From Mycetocola_B reblochoni (GTDB lineage Bacteria; Actinomycetota; Actinomycetes; Actinomycetales; Microbacteriaceae), in contig NZ_RCUW01000004.1 in NCBI RefSeq assembly GCF_003667525.1, positions 124,001-188,000 on the forward strand: 64,000 bases of DNA, given 5' to 3'. Positions within the stretch are counted from its first letter, which is position 1; every line of letters begins with the position of its first letter. This document shows positions 17,246-25,677 of the stretch, in pieces. Position numbers and translations under genes: made by a program. The notes under the pieces were generated by a model. It was not told where the DNA came from. It did not search any database and was given only the letters and a program-made list of their open reading frames with translations.

Positions 17246-18076
17246 TCATCGAGGATCGAGCGCCGCGAGGGTCTCCGCTGCGCCGCCCTCGATTCTAACG
17301 TCGGCCTTCGCGTCGCCCTTGGTCGCCCCGCGGTTGACGATGACGACGGGAACCCGCCGCCGCCTGGCGCGGTCGAGCAGTCGCACGGCGGAGTTCACGG
17401 CCAGGGAGCTGCCGACGATGAGGAGCGCGTCGGCCGCGTGCACGATGTCGCTGGCGAGCGCGAAACGGTCGACGGGGACGTACTCGCCGAAGAACACGAC
17501 GTCGGGCTTGAGAATGCCCCCGCACACGGTGCAGGACGGCACGACCATCCCCGACACGTCGCCGACCTCCGCGTCGCCGTCGGGGTGGAGCTCGCCGTCG
17601 CCCCCCGGCAGCCACGGGTTGTCCTGGAGGAGACGACCGGCGATGTCCTCGCGCGCGAACATCTGCCCGCACGCCGTGCAGACGACCTGCGACATGGTGC
17701 CGTGCAGCTCGACGAGCCTGCTCGACCCGGCCGCCGCGTGCAGCCCGTCCACGTTCTGGGTGACGACCCCGCTGAGCAGACCGTCCCGCTCCCAGTCGGC
17801 GAGCAGGGTGTGGGTCGGGTTCGGACGCGCCGCCCGGAATCGCCGCCAGCCCTGGTGGCTCCCCGCCCAGTACCGCCTCCTGGCGTCGGCCGAGGCCATG
17901 AACTGCTGGAACGTCATCGGGTTGCGCGGCTCGGACCCCTCGCCCCGGTAGTCGGGGATGCCGGAGTCGGTGCTGACCCCCGCCCCGGTGATCACGGCGA
18001 TGCGCCGACCGTGCAGCAGGCCCCTCGCGGCGTCGACCGCGGTCGCCCCGTCCAGGAGTGACGTCGCACGTCCCAT
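17246..18076 (-). CDS. Sir2-family NAD-dependent protein deacetylase
   Basis: A 276-residue sirtuin. NAD-binding GAGVSTDSGIPDYRG begins at residue 31, TQNVDGLH at 106, and the catalytic H125 is in VELHGT. Zinc Cys pairs are C133/C136 and C182/C185, a spacing of 45 that is wide because of a Gly/Asp-rich insertion. It removes acyl groups from protein lysines using NAD. The ATG at 18076 with GGAGGGA upstream is favoured over an ATG ten codons earlier. Confidence 0.88.
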   Translation of the reverse strand: MGRATSLLDGATAVDAARGLLHGRRIAVITGAGVSTDSGIPDYRGEGSEPRNPMTFQQFMASADARRRYWAGSHQGWRRFRAARPNPTHTLLADWERDGLLSGVVTQNVDGLHAAAGSSRLVELHGTMSQVVCTACGQMFAREDIAGRLLQDNPWLPGGDGELHPDGDAEVGDVSGMVVPSCTVCGGILKPDVVFFGEYVPVDRFALASDIVHAADALLIVGSSLAVNSAVRLLDRARRRRVPVVIVNRGATKGDAKADVRIEGGAAETLAALDPR

Positions 18077-18101
18077 CGCTGTCCCTCCGCTTCCTGCCAC
18101 G

Positions 18102-18107
18102 ATCATA
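18102..18107 (-). promoter_or_regulatory. Putative -10 box for the sirtuin gene
   Basis: TATGAT on the minus strand, 25 nt upstream of the ATG at 18076, leaving a short leader that contains GGAGGGA. Confidence 0.45.
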
Positions 18108-18174
18108 AACGCGGACGGTTTCTGATTTGTTTCCCATGCTGGGAGACTTGAGCGGCAGACCGGCAGGAGAACCC

Positions 18175-19008
18175 GTGAACATCATCCCCGCCGCGGAGGC
18201 GCCCCCCGAGGCCCTCCTCGACTACACCTCACTCACCGACGTGGCGTTGCGCAAGGCGCTCGAGCCGGAGGGAGGGCTCTACATCGCCGAGTCGGCGAAG
18301 GTCATCGACCGCGCCATCTCCGCCGGCCACCGGCCCCGCTCTGTCCTGGCCAGGGAGCGCTGGCTCCCGCAGATCGAGAGGGCGCTCGCGGCGAGCCCCG
18401 ACGTCCCGGTCTACGTCGGCGACGACGACTTCCTCGAGTCGTTGACCGGCTTCCACCTGCACAGGGGCGCACTGGCCGCGATGCACCGCCCCGAGCTGGC
18501 CGACCCGGCCGACCTTCTCCGCGACGCCCGACGCGTCGTCGTCATCGAGGACGTCGTCGACCACACCAACGTCGGTGCGATCTTCCGCGCGGCGGCAGGG
18601 ATCGGCGCGGATGCCGTCCTCGTGACGCCGCGCTGCGCCGACCCGCTCTACCGGCGCAGCGTCCGCGTCAGCATGGGGACCGTGCTCCAGGTGCCCTGGA
18701 CGCGCCTGCCCGAGTGGCCGGAGGCGGAGGCGATCCTGCACGACGCGGGCTTCCACATCATGGCTCTCGCTCTCGACGAGCGGGCGGTCACACTGGACGA
18801 GGCCGCGGCGAACGCTCCGGAGCGGATCGCGCTCGTCCTCGGCTCGGAGGGCGACGGTCTGAGCAGGCGAGCCCTGGCCAGCGCCGACAGCACCGTGATG
18901 ATCCCCATGCTGCACGGCGTCGACTCGCTCAACGTGGCCGCGGCGAGCGCTGTCGCGCTCTGGGCGCTGAGACCGCGCGACGGCGAGCAGGACGGGCGTG
19001 ACCGATGA
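18175..19008 (+). CDS. SpoU/TrmH-family RNA 2'-O-methyltransferase
   Basis: A 277-residue SPOUT methylase. An N-terminal RNA-binding substrate domain (LYIAESAKVIDRAI) is followed by the SpoU motifs: VVVIEDVVDHTNVGAIFRAA (motif 1), LVLGSEGDGLSR (motif 2) and IPMLHGVDSLNVAAASAVAL (motif 3, knotted SAM site). It probably methylates rRNA or tRNA ribose; the target is unknown. The GTG at 18175 has CAGGAGA upstream. An ATG 16 codons earlier lacks a site and may lie at the promoter. The stop overlaps the next start (ATGA). Confidence 0.85.
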   Translation: MNIIPAAEAPPEALLDYTSLTDVALRKALEPEGGLYIAESAKVIDRAISAGHRPRSVLARERWLPQIERALAASPDVPVYVGDDDFLESLTGFHLHRGALAAMHRPELADPADLLRDARRVVVIEDVVDHTNVGAIFRAAAGIGADAVLVTPRCADPLYRRSVRVSMGTVLQVPWTRLPEWPEAEAILHDAGFHIMALALDERAVTLDEAAANAPERIALVLGSEGDGLSRRALASADSTVMIPMLHGVDSLNVAAASAVALWALRPRDGEQDGRDR

Positions 19009-20258
19009 GCGCCACCGACCGCCGCGCGACCGGGACACGCCGACGCCGGACGATCAGCGCCGTCGCCGGGGCGCTCGCGACCGTTCTGGTCCTCGGCGGG
19101 GCCGGCTACTACGGCTACACCGCGCTGACCGCACCCCTGCCCGCGGCGTCGGCGTCGATCGCCCTCCCCTCGACGACGACGTCCGCGGCCTCCGCGCTGC
19201 CGGACACCGACTGGCCGGACACCGGCGCCGGCGCCATCAGCATCCTGTCGCGCTCGGAGCCGCTGTCGGAGTTCGGTGACGCGTCCCCGCGTCCGATCGC
19301 GAGCATCACGAAGGTCATCACTGCCCTGGTCATCCTCGACAAGCACCCGCTGGCCGCGGACGAGGACGGTCCGGACATCGCGATCACCGCCGACGACGCG
19401 GCGCTCTTCTGGGACGTGCTCGCGGCGGACGGCACCTCAGCGCCGGTGTATCCGGGCACGAGCCTGACCCAGCGGCAGGTGCTCGAGGCGATCATGCTTC
19501 CCTCGGCCAACAACTACGCCATCTCCCTGTCGCGGTGGGCGTTCGGGTCTGACGACGCCTTCCTGGAGGCCGCCCGGAGCTGGCTGGAGGAGCACGGCAT
19601 GGACGACACCGTCGTCACCGACGCGAGCGGGCTCGACGCGGGAAGCGTCTCGACCCCCCGTGACCTGCTCACCCTCGCCGGGCTGGCCATGCAGAACACC
19701 GCGTTGTCCGCGATCGCGTCCCAGACGAGCGCGGAGCTGCCGATGATCGGCACGATCGAGAACTCGAACGAGCTGCTCGGCGTCTCCGGCGTCACCGGGA
19801 TCAAGACCGGCACCTCGAACGCCGCGGGCGCCGGGCTGCTGTTCTCGGCGGAGGTCGACGTCGACGGTCGGGACGTCACGCTTGTCGGTGCCGTCCTCGG
19901 CCAGGACACCCCCTCCGCGCGGTCGGAGGCCGTCAGGACGGCGATCGAGTCGACCACCGGCTCGCTGCATGCGGAGACGCTCATCCCCGCGGGCACCGCG
20001 GTGGGCGAGTACCGCAGCGCGTGGGGCGACAGGGCGAGCCTGTACATCACGGCGGACCTCGTCGAGGTGCTCTGGCGCGACGAGCAGCCGACGATCACGG
20101 TCGACGCGGAGCCGGTCAGCACGGCCGATAGCGGCGACGAGGTCGGCACGCTCGTCTCCACCGTGCCCGGGCATCGCACCTCCGTGCCCGTCGCGGTCAG
20201 GGGTGGGCTGAACGAGCCGTCCCCGTGGTGGCGGCTGGCGAACCCGAACCTCGGCTAG
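19005..20258 (+). CDS. D-alanyl-D-alanine carboxypeptidase (low-MW penicillin-binding protein)
   Basis: A 417-residue exported serine peptidase of the S11 type. A signal anchor lies at about 17-40. The catalytic triad motifs are S100-I-T-K103 (SxxK), S167-A-N169 (SxN) and K267-T-G269 (KTG), all intact. It trims D-Ala from peptidoglycan stem peptides outside the cell. The C-terminal 130 residues form a beta-rich domain. The start overlaps the methylase stop, so the two are coupled, although their functions look unrelated. Confidence 0.88.
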   Translation: MSATDRRATGTRRRRTISAVAGALATVLVLGGAGYYGYTALTAPLPAASASIALPSTTTSAASALPDTDWPDTGAGAISILSRSEPLSEFGDASPRPIASITKVITALVILDKHPLAADEDGPDIAITADDAALFWDVLAADGTSAPVYPGTSLTQRQVLEAIMLPSANNYAISLSRWAFGSDDAFLEAARSWLEEHGMDDTVVTDASGLDAGSVSTPRDLLTLAGLAMQNTALSAIASQTSAELPMIGTIENSNELLGVSGVTGIKTGTSNAAGAGLLFSAEVDVDGRDVTLVGAVLGQDTPSARSEAVRTAIESTTGSLHAETLIPAGTAVGEYRSAWGDRASLYITADLVEVLWRDEQPTITVDAEPVSTADSGDEVGTLVSTVPGHRTSVPVAVRGGLNEPSPWWRLANPNLG

Positions 20259-20273
20259 GCGGCCCTGCCCGCA

Positions 20274-21086
20274 TCACTCGGTCGGCGGCGCCGACTCGTC
20301 CCGCGCCCTGGCCGCGAAGGCGGAGGGGTTCGGGCGCTTCGCGGTGATGTGGTCCCCGGAGGACTGGTGCCTGATCCGCCGCACGACCCACGGCACGAGG
20401 TACTCGCGCGCCCAGCTCAGGTCGTCGCTCCTCGCCTGCCGCCAGCTGGAGGCGGGCAGCGGCTCCGGTTCGAGCGGGGTGAGGTCGTGGGGCACGTTCA
20501 GCGCCTCCAGGACCATCATGGCCACGGTGTGGTGGCCGAGGAGATTCATGTGCAGCCGGTCGATCGACCAGTACCGCTGGTCCTGGAGTTCACGCAGGGC
20601 CCACATGTCGGCGACGATGCAGTCGTACTTCTGGGCGATGGCGCGGACGTTCTCGTTGTAGATGGCGACCTTGCCGCGGATGGCCCTGAACACCGGGGAG
20701 AACCCGACGTCCACGCCGGTGAAGACGACGAGCGTGGCGCCCTCGCTCCGCAGCCGGCGGACGCTCGCCTCGAACAGCTCGGCGATGGCGTCCGGGTCCG
20801 AGCCCGGCCGGAGGACGTCGTTCCCTCCGGCGCTGAAGGTGATCAGGTCGGGGCGGAGCTCGAGGGCCGGCTCGATCTGCGCGCTCGCGATCTGGGCGAT
20901 GAGCTTGCCCCTGACCGCGAGGTTGGCGTAGGCGAAGTCGTCGCCGCCGCGGCTCAGCTGCTCGGCGACACGGTCGGCCCAGCCCCGGTTGCCCCCGGGG
21001 GCGTCGGGCTCGGGGTCGCCGATCCCCTCCGTGAACGAGTCGCCGATGGCGACGTACCGGGACCAGGGATGCTGCGTCTGGCTCAT
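20274..21086 (-). CDS. SGNH/GDSL-family hydrolase
   Basis: A 270-residue GDSL-type esterase. G15-D16-S17 holds the nucleophile (block I), block II Gly is in NLAVRGK, block III is GGND, and block V is SIDRLHMNLLGH with the catalytic Asp/His. There is no signal peptide, so it is probably cytoplasmic. Likely an esterase or lipase-like deacylase; the substrate is unknown. The ATG at 21086 has GGAGGAG upstream. A very long in-frame reading to 22805 is an artefact across the opposite helicase gene. Confidence 0.85.
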   Translation of the reverse strand: MSQTQHPWSRYVAIGDSFTEGIGDPEPDAPGGNRGWADRVAEQLSRGGDDFAYANLAVRGKLIAQIASAQIEPALELRPDLITFSAGGNDVLRPGSDPDAIAELFEASVRRLRSEGATLVVFTGVDVGFSPVFRAIRGKVAIYNENVRAIAQKYDCIVADMWALRELQDQRYWSIDRLHMNLLGHHTVAMMVLEALNVPHDLTPLEPEPLPASSWRQARSDDLSWAREYLVPWVVRRIRHQSSGDHITAKRPNPSAFAARARDESAPPTE

Positions 21087-21219
21087 GTGCTCCTCCGCGA
21101 TCGTGCTGCTGCGCGGCCGCAGGATCCGTGCGGCCGGGCACCACGACACTACCCGCTCCGACACGCGGGGGACACTCCGCGGACGCGCGGCCGGCGGGGG
21201 TGACGTCGGCGGCGGCGGG

Positions 21220-21225
21220 TAAACT
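21220..21225 (+). promoter_or_regulatory. -10 box of a probable leaderless promoter (helicase)
   Basis: TAAACT, then 8 nt, then the GTG at 21234. There is no ribosome binding site. Confidence 0.5.
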
Positions 21226-21233
21226 CTCGCCAA

Positions 21234-23069
21234 GTGAACGACGATCATGCTGACGGACGACTCGACGCGGTGACCGACGCGCCGACGGGCGGTGAGTACC
21301 GCTCGGGGCTGGGGACCTCTGCCGCGGAGCACCTGTCTCCCGCGTTCCCCGAGCGCGCCGCCTGGGGCACCGCGCAGAAGCTCCGCGCCTGGCAGGCGGA
21401 GGCCATCGAGCAGTACCTCCGCGACGAGCCGCGCGACTTCCTTGCCGCCGCCACGCCCGGCGCGGGCAAGACGACCTTCGCCCTCCGTCTGGCCGCCGAA
21501 CTCATGTCCCGCCGGGTCGTCGACCGGATCACCGTCGTCGCCCCGACCGAGCACCTCAAACGCCAGTGGGCGGAGGCGGCACACCGCGCCGGCATCCGGC
21601 TCGACCCCAACTTCAGCAACCGCGACCGCCGCTACGGATCGCACTACCACGGCGTCGCGGTGACCTACGCCCAGGTCGCTGTGAAGGCCGAGCTGCATCG
21701 GGACATCACCGAGTCCGGCCGGTCGCTGGTCATCCTCGACGAGGTCCACCACGGCGGGGACGCGCTCAGTTGGGGCGACGCCATCCGTGAGGCCTTCGAC
21801 AGGGCGACCCGCCGACTGCTGCTGTCGGGGACGCCGTTCCGCTCGGACACCGCGCCGATCCCCTTCGTCAGCTACGCCCCGGACGCCGAGGGCATCAGGA
21901 CGAGCATCACGGACTACAACTACGGGTATGGTCGCGCGCTCGTGGACGGCGTCGTCCGCCCGGTCCTCTTCATGGTGTACGCCGGGCACATGCGCTGGCG
22001 CACGACGACCGGCGACGAGATGGAGGCCCGGCTCGGCGAGGGCAACACGAAGGACATCACTTCTCAGGCCTGGCGCACGGCGCTCGACCCGAACGGTGAC
22101 TGGATCCCCCAGGTCCTCGGCTCCGCCGACCGGCGCTTGTCCGAGGTGAGGCAGCAGATCCCCGACGCCGGGGGCCTGGTCATCGCCACGGACCAGACCA
22201 CGGCGAGGGCGTACGCGGCGATCCTCGAGGGGATCACGGGGGAGAAGGCGACCGTGGTGCTCTCCGACGAGAAGGAGTCCTCGAACCGGATCGAGGAGTT
22301 CTCCCGGAGCTCCGCGCGGTGGATGGTCGCCGTCCGCATGGTGTCGGAGGGCGTGGACGTGCCCCGTCTCGCTGTCGGCGTGTACGCGACGAACTCGTCG
22401 ACACCGCTGTTCTTCGCGCAGGCGATCGGCCGCTTCGTGCGTGCCAGGCGCCGGGGCGAGACGGCGACCGTGTTCCTGCCCGACGTCCCCATCCTCCAGG
22501 CGCTGGCCTCGCAGATGGACAAGGAGCGCGAGCACGCCCTCGACAGGATCTCGCAGGGCGACGGCGACCTGTTCACCCCCGAGGACGCGATGATGGCGGA
22601 GGCGAACGCCTCCGACCGCGCCTCCGACGCGCTGACGAGTGAGTTCACCTTCGAGGCGATGGGGTCGGACGCGACCTTCGACCGGGTCATCTACGACGGT
22701 CAGGAGTTCGGCTCGCTCGCCGAGCCGGAGACCGAGGAGGAGCACGACTTCATCGGGCTGCCGGGGATCCTCGAGCCCGAGCAGGTGCACGAGCTGCTGG
22801 TGCAACGGCAGGCCAGGCAGAACCGCAGGATCGAGTCCCGTCCGGCACCGAGCCAGGAGCAGCCCGCCCCGCTGTACCGCACGCTGAAGGAGCAGCGCTC
22901 ACTGCTGAACTCCCTCGTCGGCCTGTACGCGGCGAACACCAACCAGCAGCACGGGCTCGTCCATGCGGAGCTGCGGCGCGTCTGCGGGGGGCCGGCCGTC
23001 GCCCAGGCGAGCGTCACCCAGTTGCAGCAGCGCATCGAGTTCCTGCGGAAGAAGCTCAACGGGCGCTAA
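21234..23069 (+). CDS. DEAD/DEAH-box superfamily 2 helicase
   Basis: A 611-residue SF2 helicase. Motif I is TPGAGKTT (74-81), motif II is DEVH (169-172), motif III is LLSGTPF, and motif VI-like AIGRFVRARRRG follows the VSEGVDVPRLAVG segment. The architecture (about 50-residue leader, two RecA domains, C-terminal helical region) fits a conserved actinobacterial helicase of the RapA/UvrB-like restriction-helicase type, with role unknown. The gene end (…NGR, TAA) is part of a 19-bp tandem repeat. Confidence 0.85.
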   Translation: MNDDHADGRLDAVTDAPTGGEYRSGLGTSAAEHLSPAFPERAAWGTAQKLRAWQAEAIEQYLRDEPRDFLAAATPGAGKTTFALRLAAELMSRRVVDRITVVAPTEHLKRQWAEAAHRAGIRLDPNFSNRDRRYGSHYHGVAVTYAQVAVKAELHRDITESGRSLVILDEVHHGGDALSWGDAIREAFDRATRRLLLSGTPFRSDTAPIPFVSYAPDAEGIRTSITDYNYGYGRALVDGVVRPVLFMVYAGHMRWRTTTGDEMEARLGEGNTKDITSQAWRTALDPNGDWIPQVLGSADRRLSEVRQQIPDAGGLVIATDQTTARAYAAILEGITGEKATVVLSDEKESSNRIEEFSRSSARWMVAVRMVSEGVDVPRLAVGVYATNSSTPLFFAQAIGRFVRARRRGETATVFLPDVPILQALASQMDKEREHALDRISQGDGDLFTPEDAMMAEANASDRASDALTSEFTFEAMGSDATFDRVIYDGQEFGSLAEPETEEEHDFIGLPGILEPEQVHELLVQRQARQNRRIESRPAPSQEQPAPLYRTLKEQRSLLNSLVGLYAANTNQQHGLVHAELRRVCGGPAVAQASVTQLQQRIEFLRKKLNGR

Positions 23070-23117
23070 CCCCGGTCGGCGGCGCTAACCCTGGTCCACG
23101 GCGCTAACCCTGGTCCA
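23061..23117. repeat. 19-bp tandem repeat spanning the helicase stop codon
   Basis: Three units: 23061-23079, 23080-23098 and 23099-23117. Units 2 and 3 (CGGCGCTAACCCTGGTCCA) are identical. Unit 1 differs at 4 positions and contains the last codons and TAA of the helicase gene, so the array looks like a tandem expansion of the gene's 3' end. Confidence 0.85.
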
Positions 23118-23189
23118 CGGCGCAGGCCGAGGACGTCGCCCACGGACGCAGCACACGCGCGGCCGCGCGACACCACCCCCACACGCAGA

Positions 23190-23226
23190 AGACCCCCGGC
23201 CGGAACGGTGTTCCTGCCGGGGGTCT
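23190..23226 (-). terminator. Terminator of tRNA-Leu (also helicase 3' side)
   Basis: AGACCCCCGGC (23190-23200) pairs with GCCGGGGGTCT (23216-23226). An inner GGAAC/GTTCC stem extends it. It lies 12 nt beyond the tRNA 3' end on the minus strand. Confidence 0.8.
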
Positions 23227-23238
23227 CGATCATTCGCG

Positions 23239-23324
23239 TGCGCGAGGGGGGACTTGAACCCCCACGCCCTAATACGGGCACTAGCACCTCAAGCTAGCGC
23301 GTCTACCTATTCCGCCACCCGCGC
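23239..23324 (-). tRNA. tRNA-Leu (anticodon GAG)
   Basis: An 86-nt tRNA with a long variable arm, as expected for Leu. Read on the minus strand it starts GCGCGGGTGGCGGAATAGG; the acceptor stem GCGCGGG pairs with CTCGCGC (one G-T pair), with discriminator A. The anticodon stem CTAGC/GCTAG encloses the loop TTGAGGT, giving GAG, which reads CTC and CTT. The T arm has GGTTCAAGTCC. The 3' CCA is not encoded. Confidence 0.95.
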
Positions 23325-23423
23325 GAGATGATCCTGCTGCTCCCGGTGTCCCGCGAGCCAAGGAAGACACTAGCACGGTTTCGAGGGCCTTCAGAATCGG
23401 GCGCGCCCCGGGAGAGTCGGGGT

Positions 23424-23429
23424 TACGGT
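23424..23429 (+). promoter_or_regulatory. -10 box of a probable leaderless promoter (M20 peptidase 1)
   Basis: TACGGT, then 6 nt, then the ATG at 23436. Confidence 0.45.
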
Positions 23430-23435
23430 GGTGTC

Positions 23436-24758
23436 ATGCTCGAGCACGCCGACGCCCCCGAACCGCTGACCGACGAGCCGGTGGTCCGGCTCGCCAGGGA
23501 CCTGATCCGCATCGACACGAGCAACTACGGCCAGGATCGGTCGGCGGGGGAGACGGAGGCCGCCGAGCTGCTCGCCGGCCGTCTGCGCGGCATCGGCGCC
23601 GCCCCCGAGCTCATCGATGCGGCCCCCGGACGCACGAGCGTCGTCGGCCGGATCGCGGGCGCCGACCGCTCGCTGCCGGCGCTCGTGCTGCATGGGCACA
23701 CCGACGTCGTCCCCGCGGAGGCGGGGGCATGGAGCGTCGACCCGTTCGGCGGCGTCGTGTCGGACGGGATGCTCTGGGGCAGGGGAGCGGTCGACATGAA
23801 GAACGTCGACGCCATGATCGTGACCGCGCTCGAGGAGATCGTCCATTCCGGCGCCCGTCCCGCGAGGGACGTGATCGTCGCCTTCTTCGCCGACGAGGAG
23901 AACGGCGGCGTCTACGGCTCCCACCACCTCGTCACCGAACGCCCCGAGCTCTTCGACGGCGCGGGCGAGGCGGTCAGCGAGGTGGGCGGATACTCCATCA
24001 CGGTCGGCGGCCGCCGCGCGTACCTCATGCAGACGGGCGAGAAGGCCCTGCTCTGGCTGCGCCTGGTCGCCCACGGACCGGCCGGGCACGGCTCGCGCGT
24101 CGTGCACGAGAACGCCGTCGTGCGCCTGGCCGAGGCGATCGCCGCGATCGGGCGACAGTCCTGGCCGCTTCGCCTCACCGGGACGACGACGGCGCTGCTC
24201 GAGCAGCTCGCGGAGCTGCTCGGGGTCGACCCGCAGCAGGCCGGGCCGGACGAGATCGCCCTCGCCACCGGCAGCGCCTCGGCGTTCATCCAGGCGTCCC
24301 TGCGGACGACGGCGAACCCCACCGTGCTGACGGCCGGCTACAAGTCGAACGTGATCCCTGACAGGGCGGAGGCGCTCGTGGACGTGAGGACCCTGCCGGG
24401 CGAGGAGGACGCCGTGCTCGCCCTGATCGACGAGCTGGTGGGCGAGCACGTCGACGTCGAGATCCTGCACCGCGACGTCGGGCTGGAGAATCCGCTCGCC
24501 GGTCCGCTCGTCGACGCGGTCGACACGGTCATCGCCGCCCACGACCCCGGCGCACGGGTCCTGCCGTACCTGCTCCCCGCGGGGACCGACAACAAGGCGC
24601 TCAGCCGGCTCGGCATCGCCGGCTACGGCTTCGCCCCGCTGCGCCTGCCGGCCGAGCTGGATTTCCCCTCCCTCTTCCACGGGGTCGACGAGCGCGTGCC
24701 CCTGGACGCACTAGTCTTTGGCAGGCAGGTCCTGAGGGACCTGCTGCTCTCCTACTGA
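23436..24758 (+). CDS. M20-family zinc peptidase / deacylase (first copy)
   Basis: A 440-residue M20 metallopeptidase. Zinc-site residues are visible in LHGHTDVVP (H88, D90), GRGAVDMKN and FFADEENGG. The inserted dimerisation domain lies at about 190-310. It probably hydrolyses a dipeptide or an N-acyl amino acid in the cytoplasm. The ATG at 23436 is supported by the -10 box; a 36-codon longer frame is rejected because it crosses the tRNA promoter region. It is separated from uppP by 39 nt on the same strand. Confidence 0.85.
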   Translation: MLEHADAPEPLTDEPVVRLARDLIRIDTSNYGQDRSAGETEAAELLAGRLRGIGAAPELIDAAPGRTSVVGRIAGADRSLPALVLHGHTDVVPAEAGAWSVDPFGGVVSDGMLWGRGAVDMKNVDAMIVTALEEIVHSGARPARDVIVAFFADEENGGVYGSHHLVTERPELFDGAGEAVSEVGGYSITVGGRRAYLMQTGEKALLWLRLVAHGPAGHGSRVVHENAVVRLAEAIAAIGRQSWPLRLTGTTTALLEQLAELLGVDPQQAGPDEIALATGSASAFIQASLRTTANPTVLTAGYKSNVIPDRAEALVDVRTLPGEEDAVLALIDELVGEHVDVEILHRDVGLENPLAGPLVDAVDTVIAAHDPGARVLPYLLPAGTDNKALSRLGIAGYGFAPLRLPAELDFPSLFHGVDERVPLDALVFGRQVLRDLLLSY

Positions 24759-24797
24759 CAGCCGCACCGTCAGAAGCACGCCAAGAAAGCGAGTCGC

Positions 24798-25652
24798 GTG
24801 GACGTCATCAACGCCATCATCCTGGGCATCGTCCAGGGCCTGACCGAATTCCTCCCCGTGTCGTCGAGCGCGCACCTGCGCATCGTCGGCGAGATGCTCG
24901 GAACGGGGGAGGACCCCGGTGCCCGCTTCACCGCGATCACGCAGATCGGCACGGAGCTGGCGGTGGTGGTTTATTTCTGGAAGGACATCACCGGCATCAT
25001 CGGCAACTGGGCGAAGTCGCTGGTCGGAGCGGTGCCGCGCACCGACCCCCAGGCACGGCTCGGCTGGCTGATCATCCTCGGCTCGCTGCCGATCGGCGTC
25101 CTCGGCCTGGTCTTCCAGGACCAGATCGAGACCACCTTCCGCTCGCTGTGGTGGGTCGCGATCATGCTCATCGTGTTCGGGGTGCTGCTGGGCGTCGCCG
25201 ACCGGATCGGCGCGAAGAACCGAAAACTCGAGTCGCTGGGGCTCGGGCACGGCATCGGCTACGGCTTCGCCCAGGCTCTCGCGCTCATCCCCGGGGTGTC
25301 GCGCTCCGGCGGAACGATCACCGCCGGCCTGCTCATGGGCTATGAGCGCGCCGCCGCCGCGCGCTACGCGTTCCTCCTGGCGATCCCCGCCGTGTTCGCC
25401 AGCGGGCTGTACCAGGTGTACAAGTCGATCAGCTCGCCGTGCGTGGCCGGGGCGACCGGCTGTCTGCCCGAGGTGTACGGTCCGCTCGAGACCCTGATCG
25501 CGACGGTGGTGGCGTTCGTCATCGGACTGGTCGTCATCGTGTTCTTCATGAGCTACATCTCGAAGAAGAGCTTCATGCCCTTCGTCGTGTACCGCATCCT
25601 GCTCGGCGGGACGCTCGTCGTCCTGCTCTCCACTGGCGTCATCGCCGCCTGA
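24798..25652 (+). CDS. uppP: Undecaprenyl-diphosphatase UppP (BacA)
   Basis: A 284-residue polytopic membrane protein with the two UppP signatures: GLTEFLPVSSSAHLRIV near residue 15 and PGVSRSGGTITAGL near 168. It recycles undecaprenyl pyrophosphate to the monophosphate carrier for cell-wall synthesis, and confers bacitracin tolerance when abundant. About seven hydrophobic helices are visible. The GTG start gives the normal N-terminus MDVINAIILGIVQG. It lies 25 nt upstream of mshC, a gene order common in actinobacteria. Confidence 0.93.
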   Translation: MDVINAIILGIVQGLTEFLPVSSSAHLRIVGEMLGTGEDPGARFTAITQIGTELAVVVYFWKDITGIIGNWAKSLVGAVPRTDPQARLGWLIILGSLPIGVLGLVFQDQIETTFRSLWWVAIMLIVFGVLLGVADRIGAKNRKLESLGLGHGIGYGFAQALALIPGVSRSGGTITAGLLMGYERAAAARYAFLLAIPAVFASGLYQVYKSISSPCVAGATGCLPEVYGPLETLIATVVAFVIGLVVIVFFMSYISKKSFMPFVVYRILLGGTLVVLLSTGVIAA

Positions 25653-25677
25653 TCGCCGAAGGAATCCGACCGTTCCC

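Noticed and set aside
16517..18061. 514-codon plus-strand frame covering the phosphatase and sirtuin genes
   Set aside because: High-GC shadow frame; the two minus-strand genes have complete catalytic motifs and ribosome sites.
20274..22805. 843-codon minus-strand frame extending the SGNH hydrolase
   Set aside because: The extra 570 residues are the antisense of the helicase gene. The true start is at 21086, with GGAGGAG upstream.
23061..23117. CRISPR-like array
   Set aside because: Units are 19 bp and directly adjacent, without spacers; there are no cas genes in the window.
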